From Diphasiastrum complanatum (Eukaryota > Streptophyta > Lycopodiopsida > Lycopodiales > Lycopodiaceae), in contig CM055102.1 of assembly GCA_029204225.1 (NCBI GenBank), positions 50,376,426 to 50,435,917 on the forward strand: a stretch of DNA of 59,492 nt. The letters are read 5' to 3'. A model generated the notes under the pieces. The model was given only the letters and a program-made list of their open reading frames with translations. It did not search any database and had not been told where the DNA came from. The position numbers were made by a program, and so were the translations under genes. Shown here in pieces: positions 1 to 8,361 of this stretch (within the stretch, counting starts at the first letter, position 1; each line of letters starts with the position of its first letter).

Positions 1-158
1 AAACTACACATCCGAACATGCCACTATATACAGTAGCTACTCATTGTCAAAGTCTCATCACTCACAGTTCAGTTTAGACTCTTCTTGTAAAATTTTACAT
101 TGTGCCTAAACACCACTTCACAAGAAAAAGTTAGATGATAAACTCTATCACCCCATAT

Positions 159-216
159 ATGTATATGCATATACATATGTATATATATATACACATATAT
201 ATGTATATGTATGTGT

Positions 217-277
<61 letters not shown>

Positions 278-352
278 CATATGTATATCTATATATGTAT
301 ATATGTATATATATGTGTATATATGTATAGATATATATATATATATATATAT
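159..352. repeat. AT-rich microsatellite, (TA)n with TATG/TACA variants
   Basis: Nearly pure alternating TA, mixed with TATG and TACA units; the longest uninterrupted TA run is near 222-268. The Tyr/Ile-rich reading frame across it is only a translation of the repeat, not a gene. Positions 1-158 hold nothing recognisable. Confidence 0.95.
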
Positions 353-765
353 AAAGATATTTAAGAGAGAGAGTGTAAGGGTGGTGTTAACTAAGTCTAG
401 AACCCTATGTCACGCCTAGACCCTACTATTCTCTTAGACATACAAACAATACTTTTACTTATCCAAGATTTTGAAAATAATTACTTGGCGTGTGAAAACA
501 ACCTCTCTCAGACGCACACACACAAACCCAAAGAGCAAAAGCAATTTTGCGACTCTATTGTCGTGAGAGCTCTTTCTCTCTTTCTCTATATATATCGCGA
601 GGAATGGATCGCGAGGAAGGCATGTGGCAGCAAGGGGCAGACATGGGGCTCTCTCCCAGGTATCGGCTATCTCTCTCATACACGCAGACGTGTTCCTCTC
701 CCAATGAGTTTTAATGTGTTTCAGTATGTTGGTTTGTTTGAGTTGAGGAACACGTCTGCATACTT
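353..765. other. Non-coding stretch upstream of the protease pseudogene
   Basis: No conserved coding motif seen. A forward reading frame at 407-769 and a reverse frame at 455-679 overlap each other and have no family features. The stretch contains CT-rich runs and the inverted repeat listed separately. It may be the 5' region of the aspartic protease copy that follows. Confidence 0.5.
684..759. repeat. Inverted repeat: 15-bp perfect arms, 46-bp loop
   Basis: The left arm at 684-698 (GCAGACGTGTTCCTC) is the exact reverse complement of 745-759. It ends six bases before the first ATG of the protease pseudogene at 766, so the transcript could fold into a hairpin just ahead of the start. Function unknown. 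Confidence 0.8.
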
Positions 766-1767
766 ATGATGAGGTTATGCAAGCTTCTTCCTCTCGGCAT
801 TCACCGTTTTCATTTTGCAGCTAGCAAAAAGCAAACTTCTTCTGTTGGTACAAGTTCGAATGAAGAAGCTTCAGTAGGAGTACTAAGGCGGCAACTTCTT
901 GGCACCAAGAAGAGAGCTAGAGGCATGCATATCGAGCTTATTCACAAAGACAATCTCACACTGTCCAATGTTGATGAATACACCAGGATTCAACAGGTAG
1001 TGCAACGAAGCAATCTTCGGGCCAGGTGTCTTGGATCCATGGCATGGGCCTTCTCCATGTCCAAGGATTCCCGACGTCTAATAGACTTCACAACCCTCTT
1101 ATCGTTATCGTCAGAGGAGGCTGGAGTCTACTTGATGCAGTTGCAACTAGGCATGCCAGTCATTAGCTTTCACGCAGCTGTGGACACGGGCATCGATCTG
1201 GTATGGGTTCAGTGCCAACCCTGTCAATCATGCTATCAAACCAAGGAGCCAATTTTTGATCCAAGCAGCTCCTCCTCCTATTCTCAGCTCTCATGCGACA
1301 ACCAAGACTACCAGGCTGTAAGCAATTTGACAGTCTGCAGAGATTCCAAATGCCAGTATATCCAAGGCTATGTTGACAGATCTTACACCAGGGGTGATTT
1401 CTCCACCAGAGACGATCACGATGCATTCCGGAGAATCAGAGACCATTCCGTCATTTGCATTCGGATGCGGCTACAGTAACAAAGGACTTTTCACGGCCAA
1501 TAAAGGAGGTATCGTGGGTCTAGGAAGAGGTCCCATCTCTCTCATTTCCCAGGTAAGCCCTGTCATCCAGAAACAATTTTCCTATTGCCTGGTGAGCTTT
1601 GCTAATTCCAGCACCACCACCAGTCCACTCTTCCTTGGCTCTGCGGAAACACTTTCAGTGGGGTCACTCCCATCCTCGACCTCGCTATTCCATCATTCTA
1701 CTACGTTGGCGTCACTGGGATCGATGTGGGAGAATCAGCGCTTAGAATCCTCGGTAGCTTAGCTCTA
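766..1767 (+). pseudogene. Plant-type A1 aspartic protease (nepenthesin/CND41-like), frameshifted and truncated
   Basis: The 5' part carries the propeptide-like motif HIELIHKDNLTL and the first active-site block, written DTGIDLVWVQCQPC where the family usually has DTGSDLVW. The frame shifts near 1405: SYTRGDFST is in frame 1, then ETITMHSG and FAFGCGYSNKGLF, GIVGLGRGPISLISQ and FSYCLVS are in frame 2. A second shift near 1650 returns to frame 1, where GVTPILDLAIPSFYYVGVTG follows. The second catalytic DSGT block is not found, so the copy stops after roughly two thirds of the usual length. Intact relatives are secreted or vacuolar endopeptidases. The start at 766 is the first ATG in frame; an intronless copy such as this could be a retrocopy or a naturally intronless family member. 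Only host-type gene recognised in the window. Confidence 0.88.
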
Positions 1768-2239
1768 GCCATTTTTTTAACGGTGAGCGCTTTTATTAAA
1801 ATGATGTTTTGGTGAAATAGCATTCACTTAAGGTTTTTACTTGGACCTAAAAGAAATCTTAACCTGGATAAATTTAGCAAAGCCACTATTGTGTCCATTA
1901 ATGATAGTAATTCATTTACATATTTTGTGATGGCTAAGCTACATCACATAGAGCTAAGCTAGAGCTAATAGCCATTTTGTGAACAGTGAGCACTCAGCAT
2001 CCCCGGGATCTACTTTTCCAAAGTATACCATTAAAGATCAACCACACATATTATTATAGCTTTGCAAACTACTCACTATCATCCATATTTTTGCAAAAAA
2101 TTCATGCCCAAAATGCAAGGAATCAGCTCTTCTGGGAATTGGCTCCATCATTCCAAATTCTAGATCAAGTGTGTAGCATGGACATTTTTTGTTCCCTCTT
2201 TTGGCCTTATATATATTCTCATTTTGAATCAATATAGTT
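1768..2239. other. Intergenic, no gene recognised
   Basis: AT-rich. Two related short segments, near 1762-1794 and 1959-1997, share the theme (A)GCTC/GAGCTA..AGCCATTTT..GTGAGC, which suggests a decayed small repeat. No coding motif. Confidence 0.45.
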
Positions 2240-2359
2240 TTATGGAACGCATTCGTCTGAATCGCAATATTATGGAATACTTTCATATAAATTATAATGT
2301 TACAGAATGGCTTTGTCTTAACCACAATATTATGAAATGCCTTCATCTAAATCGCAATA
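2240..2359. repeat. Minisatellite, four 30-bp units
   Basis: Units begin at 2240, 2270, 2300 and 2330; each starts TTATGGAA-like and ends AATCGCAATA-like. A weaker fifth unit may precede at about 2210. Because 30 is a multiple of three, the reverse strand translates as a 10-residue repeat (KAFHNIVVKT-like) inside a 102-codon frame; there is no evidence that it is a gene. Positions 2360-2499 hold nothing recognised. Confidence 0.85.
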
Positions 2360-2499
2360 TAAGTATGAGATGACTTTATTGAATTACATGATTGTTCATG
2401 AACTGAAGTTGTTGTAACAGTGGCTAGATTGCCTCAACCAATGTCCAAATTGTGAGTTTTGTTTCCATTCAGTCATTTTATGGAGTCTTTAGTCTGAGT

Positions 2500-3015
2500 C
2501 GCGTTGGATGCTGTGCTCCAAATTCCTTCGCGACATTTTTGAGGCCTCTCCCTCCAGAAAATCTTTACGAGGTATTTTTGCGTTTCGAGGTATTTTCGCA
2601 AAATTTTTGCGAGATTTTCGAGGCCTCTCTAGAAAATCTTTTCGAGGTATTTTTCGCGTTTCGAGGTATTGTCACGAAATTTTAGATGGCCAATTTCGCA
2701 AAGGATTCCTCGAGCAAACTCGAATTTTCACTCGACTCAAATTTTGGAACGAACTCAAATTTTCACTCGACTTTTGGACGAACTCGAATGTTCACTCGAC
2801 TCAAATTTTTTGAGGCTCGAATTTTGGAACGAACCCAAATTTGAGGCTCAATTAATTTTGTTGAATATTTTCACTCGACTCGAATTTTTCTAGACTCAAA
2901 TTTTGGAACGAACTCGAATTTTGGGAACGGCTCGAATTTTTGAATGAACTCGAATTTTGGAACGAATTTGAATTTTCACTCGACTCGATTTTTGGACGAA
3001 CTCGATTTTTTCCAA
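2500..3015. repeat. Degenerate TCGA-rich short tandem repeats, two blocks
   Basis: Block 1 (about 2530-2700) repeats TTTCGAGGTATTTT / TTTTCGCAAAATTTT-like units. Block 2 (about 2700-3010) repeats CACTCGACTC-AAATTTTGGAACGAACTCGAATTTT-like units of roughly 20-40 bp in variable order. Open frames across it on both strands are by-products of the repeat. Positions 3016-3130 show nothing recognisable. Confidence 0.8.
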
Positions 3016-3130
3016 ACAACATATTGAATTTTTCCAAACGAAATACTAAATTCACATACTGAATTTCCAAATCATCGGCCGTCACCTAGATCGGCCACCA
3101 TTGCCCATCAACGACGGGCACTCTTTACTA

Positions 3131-3240
3131 GTATATATATATATATATATATAAATATATATACACATATATGTATACATATGTATATGTATACATATAT
3201 GTGTATGTATATGTATACATATGTATATGTATGTATATCC
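3131..3240. repeat. AT microsatellite with TATG/TACA units
   Basis: (TA)n followed by TATGTATACATA-type units, similar in composition to the repeat at 159-352. It abuts the copia RNase H fragment. Confidence 0.9.
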
Positions 3241-3254
3241 AATGAGCTTTTCCC

Positions 3255-3836
3255 TTAAAAATGGTGTGCCACTTCTATATGCTTGCTTCTTGCATGAAAA
3301 ATAGGATTGTTTGCAAGAGCTTGGGTGGATATGTTGTCACACTTGATCAAGGGAAGATCATCCTCTTTGATGCACTTTAGCTCCATGATTAACCTCTTGA
3401 TCCAAAGCACCTCTTTAGTTGTCGTAGTGAGTGCTTTGTACTCGGCCTCACAAGAAGACAGAGATATGGTATCTTGCTTCTTTAAAAGCCAAGACACAAG
3501 ATTGCCTCCAATAAAGATAGTATATGCATTAATGGACTTTCGATCCATCTTATCACTTGCAAAATTGGAATCCGAATAGCCAATAATGGTTATATCTTCA
3601 TTCTTGTACAATAAACCATAATCTTGAGTAGAAGATACATATCTTAGAACTCTCTTGGTCATCTTCCAATGTTGGATCTTAGGATCTTGCATAAATTGAC
3701 TCAATTTGTTTACACAATAGCTCATATTGGGTCTAGTGATAGTAAGCCAAATTAAAGAGCCTATAAGACTCCTATAAAGTGTGATGTCCTCGAAGGACCT
3801 TTCATCACCTTTAATAGGATCTTTTAACAATCTTTT
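3255..3836 (-). pseudogene. Ty1/copia RNase H fragment
   Basis: Reverse-strand frame with the end of the RT region (SFEDITLYRSLIGSLIW, then SYCVNKLSQFMQDPK) and RNase H: YSDSNFASDKMDRKS, the SLSSCEAEYKAL block, and the LIKCDNISTQALANNP segment ending near HIEVAHHF. In intact copia elements this removes the tRNA/RNA template during reverse transcription. Only the C-terminal part of pol is present; upstream it is fused in frame to unrelated sequence (3837-3957). No LTR is visible at its 3' end, where it runs into the microsatellite. Confidence 0.9.
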
Positions 3837-4153
3837 CCAAGGAAGAACCTTCACCACCTCCATTGATGAAGTTAGCTTTTTCCTTACCTTTTGCATGCTT
3901 GCACTTGCCATGAAGAACCTTTGAAACACCATCATTATCCTCAAGACTAGCCAAGTTAGCACAAAGATGTTGGAATTTCTGTCAAAATATTGAAAAATTT
4001 ATCTAATGTTGTGAGTAGGGGTCCTAAAAATGCCAAAGATGAATTGAGCTCTTTTGGCTTAGTAAAGGCCCATCTTAGAATAAAATATTCAAGGTAGGTA
4101 GAAGTAGAAACTGGAGCTACCATAGGAATTGCCATTTGTACAGTACATGCCAC
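3837..4153 (-). pseudogene. Fragment of the unknown-protein element (copy of 37595-37713)
   Basis: The reverse complement of 3837-3957 is nearly identical to 37595-37713, near the start of the 680-codon ORF (motif LEDNDGVSKVLHGKCKHAKG). Identity begins at GTCTTGAGGATAATG and stops where copia RNase H sequence takes over. The adjoining 3958-4153 has a 65-codon reverse frame starting MACTVQMAIPMVAPV that leads into the shared part through a frame break. It could be the N-terminus or leader that the 37-kb copy has lost; that is inference. Positions 4154-4190 are unassigned. Confidence 0.7.
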
Positions 4154-4189
4154 ATTTAATGCATGAAAAGTCTAGGTGGCACAATTAGA

Positions 4190-4591
4190 CATAGTGAGGT
4201 GGCTTGAATAAGTCTAGATAGCTTGAGAGGTGGATTCACAACTCCAATTCAACTCAAAGTAGGAGAAGAGTCCATGGATCTATATATGTGTGATGTACTC
4301 TCATTGAGAAATGATGAAATTTGTGTGTAATGCAAATTTGGAGACAAGCTCTTTGTGCCCTCTCTCTCTCCACGAGTTTTGTACATGCTATTTTCTCTCT
4401 CTAGCCGAGTAGAGACATTTATGATGCTTAGTCTTATGTTTTGTTGACAGATCTTGCTTGTAACACAATAATATTGCTTGTATGATCAGCTTTCCTATTG
4501 ACAACCAATGCTAGTTTGATCTTTATGGTGTTATTGGGCTTAGGAGATCAAAAACACATGTGTAGGGCATCCCACACGTGTGAATTCAACA
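4190..4591 (+). mobile_element. 5' LTR (3' portion) of copia element A
   Basis: The LTR ends ..TTCAACA at 4591, directly before the PBS. It contains CT-rich blocks (about 4360-4410) and the palindromic motif CACACGTGTG at 4573-4582. The left boundary was not found because no second complete LTR of this element is in the window; 4190 is approximate. Confidence 0.65.
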
Positions 4592-4603
4592 TGGTATCAG
4601 AGC
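4592..4603 (+). other. Primer binding site, initiator-Met tRNA type
   Basis: TGGTATCAGAGC, the usual plant copia PBS complementary to the 3' end of initiator methionine tRNA, immediately after the LTR end CA. Confidence 0.95.
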
Positions 4604-5210
4604 CTACCTAAGTTTTACAAGCAAATCTAATAGGAAAGTTTGTAGATCTGATCAGATTTCAGGCTATAATTTGTCTAGATTCTAGTTTGCAGTTTTCTGG
4701 TGATTTAGAGCTTCAAACCACATTGAATGGGCCAGATCAGGTACTGTACGGAATTTCAGGTGCTGGCACGTGTGACATCCGCCCATTTTCAGATTGGTAG
4801 TTCTCTCGTTCCTTAGATCCAAATTTCTTGCAAATTAGCCCACTAGAAAGCTAGAAATGTGTTGAATCTAATGCAATTTGAATCATGATAGTTGGATAAG
4901 CCAATCAAAAGTTATAAGCTTTTGAAGAGTCGTAGGTAGGGCGCCTAGACCTGTGGCAAATTGTGTGTACATGTCATTTATTGCTTGAATGATCACAAAA
5001 ATCATCCAGAAGCTACACAATCTCATCTATATGTGATTTAGACAAAATTTGTAGGTTCTAGGCAAATTGTTTCATACAAATAGATTGTATTTGAGTCAAT
5101 TTGACTTTTTTGGAATATTTCACACGTGTGAAATGCAGAGAACCATAACTTTTGCCATACTTAATCTTTTTTGATGATTCAAATCTTGTTTTAGAGAGAT
5201 TGTCAAACTA

Positions 5211-5832
5211 GTGAGATCTATCTCACAGTTTTTTGTTTTGTCTTACATAGGATTTGGTTTTTTGCCCTTGATTGGTTCCTATAGTGAGAAGATAAGCAAT
5301 CTTTTCATCCATCTTTTTAGACTTCCATCATTCTTTATGACTTCAATGGGTGTCTTTCTATTAGAAGCAAGTGAAAGATTGTCAACCTCCAATTACTCAA
5401 TTTGGAAGGTTAGGATGGAATTTGTTTTAATTCTACAAGATGTGATAGATATTGTACTTGGTATTGAAGAAGAAGCACAAATTCCTCAAGAAATTCCAAA
5501 GTACAAAAAGAGATCTAGGATGGCTCTGCATTATATTAAAATGAATATCTCAAATGACATCTTAAGAGAAATTGGTGCTTGTACTAATGCCAAAGATGCT
5601 TGGGATACTCTCAAGTCCATCTATGAGGCAAAGAATACTTCTAGACTTCTAGCACTAAGAAACTAAATTTTTCAAAGTGTACAGAGAAGTGATGAATGTG
5701 CTTCAGCTTATGTAATGAGAGTTAAAGACCTCCATAGAGAATTGTCATGCATAGGAGACTCCATCAACCAAAATGAACTTGTTCAAGTCATACTTAATGG
5801 GTTAAAGGAGGAATATGACAAGCTAACTAGAT
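5211..5832 (+). pseudogene. Copia gag, block 1 (partial)
   Basis: The gag N-terminus starts near MTSMGVFLLEASERL (ATG about 5339), followed by NYSIWKVRMEFVL, AWDTLKSIYEAKNTSRL and, after an in-frame stop at about 5664, MRVKDLHRELSCIGDS and LVQVILNGLKEEYD. These are the capsid-like UBN2 features of copia gag. The frame ends at about 5832, before the zinc knuckle, where sequence resembling another leader begins. Upstream residues from 5211 are probably untranslated leader read in frame. Confidence 0.85.
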
Positions 5833-5834
5833 CC

Positions 5835-6407
5835 ACGTGATGTAGCAGCACGTGTGAGGCCACTAATCAAGATAGAGTGGGGGCTATGTTACTTCTCATC
5901 CTTTCCATCCATGTTGCATATGAATGGAAAGCTAATCAAGTGTAGATTGTGATGCAAGTGACCTCAAGAGAATTGGTGGACCCTAAGGAGAGTTCTTTGC
6001 AATCAAAGTGAGGCATATTGAAGAAGAAAAATAGAGTTTTACATGCTTGAAGGCTGTAATATCAAAGATCCTTTATTGTAGGAGTCAAAATAGCAAATTT
6101 TGACTATTTTTCAATTTTCTCTAATCTAAGAAGCATTGTTTGGATCTATGATCCTATGAATGGATGAGACTTTCTAAATGATAAATCTGACTTTTTTAAG
6201 CTATTTCACACGTGTGAACTAAGATTTACTTCATCCACTTTTGCTTTGAAAATTTAAGTGCAAATTTTGACTAGCACCTAGAAATTGTTAGTTTTGGCCT
6301 TCTTTGAGTTCTCAATCATTTGTTACTTGATTCCAAGTGATCAATAGTTTACATTTGATTAGTTTTGAACCTCTGAAAACATTTAAGCCAAAATCAATTT
6401 TCTAGGT
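5835..6407 (+). other. Second copia leader (between the gag blocks)
   Basis: Non-coding; resembles the leader upstream of gag block 1. It includes TTCACACGTGTGAA at 6205-6218 and ends in a gag start context like that of block 1 (GGTATGACTTCAATG against TTATGACTTCAATG). This suggests a tandem or template-switch duplication of leader plus gag. Confidence 0.6.
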
Positions 6408-7494
6408 ATGACTTCAATGCGATCTTATCTATTAGAACAAGTAAGAGACTCACTTCTACAAATTATGATACATGGAAAGTGAGGATAGAATCCATTCTTG
6501 TACTTCAAGATCCAATAGATATAGTGAATGGGAATGAGGAGGAGCCTACTAATCCTCAAGAAATTCCCAAATTCAAGAAAAGAGCATGTGTTGCTCTTCA
6601 TGTTTTGAAGCTAAATGTCTCTAATGAAGTTCTAAGAGAGGTTAGTCCTTGTGTCAATGCTCAAGAAGCATGGAGTATTCTTCAATCCATTTATGAGTCT
6701 AAAAACACTTCAAAAGTCCTTACTCTAAGAAATATGATTTTTCAAAGTTTTCAAAGAAAGGATAAAAGTGCTTCATCCTATGTTTCTAATGTCAAGGAGC
6801 TCCATAAAGATCTTTGTTGCATAGATGATTCTATCAAATCCAAAGAAATTGTTCAAGTTATTTTGAATGGACTAAGTGAGGATTTTGATACCATTGTTCA
6901 ATCTTATGCAATTAAAGAGGACTTACCCTCTTTAGAAGCCTTACAAGGAGTCTTGATAGCCGAGGAGCATAGGCATCAAACTCGAGTGGCAAGATTTGAG
7001 AGATTGTCTCTCAAGGATGGAGGAAGTGATCAAGCACTCTTCACCAAATCCAAGGAGAAGGGAAAAGACAAGAAGAATGGCAAGAGCTCCAAGGACAACA
7101 CAAAAGCAATGGAGAAGACATCCGAGGAGGAACCAAGCTCATCCAATGTGAAGAAGAACAAGTACAAGGTTACTTGTTTCTCATGTGGCAAGAAGGGGCA
7201 TTTTGCCTCCCAATGCTACAAAAGAAAAAAGCAAGCCAACATCACTTGTGAAGATGAATCTCCTTGTGACAAAGAAGATTCACTTATGATGTCTAACTTT
7301 TCATCTTCCTCTTTCAAGCACTCTAATGTATGGTGGCTAGATAGTGGTGCCTCATCCCACATAAGTAGTGATAAAAACTGTTTTTGTAATCTTGTACCAT
7401 ACAAAGGATCTAGAAGTTGTATCTATACAGCAAGTGATGAGGAATGTATGATAGAAGGCATAGGAAACATATCTCTAGATAAGCTTGATCTCAA
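6408..7494 (+). pseudogene. Copia gag block 2 with zinc knuckle and start of protease
   Basis: ATG at 6408; a 1-nt loss near 6440 shifts the frame, and the long frame resumes at about 6479 (VRIESILVLQDPIDIV). Features: AWSILQSIYESKNTSKV, VKELHKDLCCIDDS, VQSYAIKEDLPSLEALQG, a lysine-rich linker, an intact zinc knuckle CFSCGKKGHFASQC (CX2CX4HX4C), then the retropepsin start VWWLDSGASSHISS with the catalytic DSG. The frame is cut by the Ty3 LTR at 7495, and the continuation resumes at 15203. Confidence 0.92.
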
Positions 7495-8315
7495 TGTGGG
7501 GTCAAAGATCTCTCGTAGTATAGCCCTTCCGCCTGTCAACAAAGGTTAGATCAATGGATAGGTGCCTAACTATGCATAGATGCTACTTTTAGTTAATTTC
7601 CTGCCTTCTCCCTTAACTCTACTCACCACTATACTACTCCTCTTTAAGTCTACTCCTCTACATTATCATTCATCATAGTTTGGTTGAAGGGAAGAAATGG
7701 AGAAGAAGAGATTGAGAAGAGAAGAGAAAGAGAGAGAAAGAGAGTGAGGGTGGAGGTTAGCTCAAATGCTCCTTATGCTTGCTAATGGAAAAACATTCAC
7801 TATTGGCAAACAATAAACATGGAAATAGAAAGCAAGAGAAAACACAACCAAGAGTAATAGCAAGTAGTGAATAGCAAATGAGGATGCTTCTCTTCCGAAA
7901 ATGGTAGAGTTTCCTCCTTCTCATTAAGCATGGAAATAGTGTACGAATGGTGCCTTTTTATAAAATGGGGAAGGCCCTTGCCCCTCAATCTTATTGGATA
8001 TTATTCACAATGATCCTAACCATTCATCTTGAACCCAACTTGATCCAAGGGTCCACAAAAAGTACACTAGAAATCACAAGATTCATGTGAGTCCCAATTT
8101 GGACCCAACTCTAAAAAGTGATCTCTAAGTTTAAAAATGACATTGGGCCTCTAGTTTTATTTTAATTACAAGGCCCAAGTCAAGTTTATTTTATTTACAA
8201 CTTCAATTGCGTGCTCATTGGGCCATGGGCTTATACACGCAGGATGCCATGCCCTCGCAACACATTTTATTGGAGGATTTTATTTATTTACACTTTGTTG
8301 GGAATACCCCGAACA
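7495..8315 (-). repeat. 3' LTR of the nested Ty3 element
   Basis: 821 bp; in element orientation it starts TGTTCGGGGTATTCCCAACA and ends ..CCCCACA. It contains a TATA-like TTTTATAAAAAGG near 7950-7965 and AG/CT-rich runs near 7675-7750. The other LTR (14383-15202) differs by scattered substitutions. The long reverse frames inside are not genes. Confidence 0.92.
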
Positions 8316-8361
8316 GGACCCACGACCTGAAGTAGTGCCGGTTCCTCGGCACTCTGCCGGT
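8316..8361 (-). other. Ty3 3' end segment between ORF3 and the 3' LTR
   Basis: 46 bp. In element orientation it ends GGTCGTGGGTCC directly before the LTR. No clear all-purine tract is present, although the same 12 bases precede the LTR fragment at 57698. A small hairpin GTGCCG-GTTCCT-CGGCAC lies at 8335-8352. Confidence 0.6.

Noticed and set aside
135-419. 94-codon Tyr/Ile-rich reading frame
   Set aside because: Direct translation of a TA/TATG microsatellite; no coding evidence.
2038-2346. 102-codon reverse frame with a 10-residue repeat
   Set aside because: The repeat is explained by the 30-bp minisatellite; no start context or homologue.
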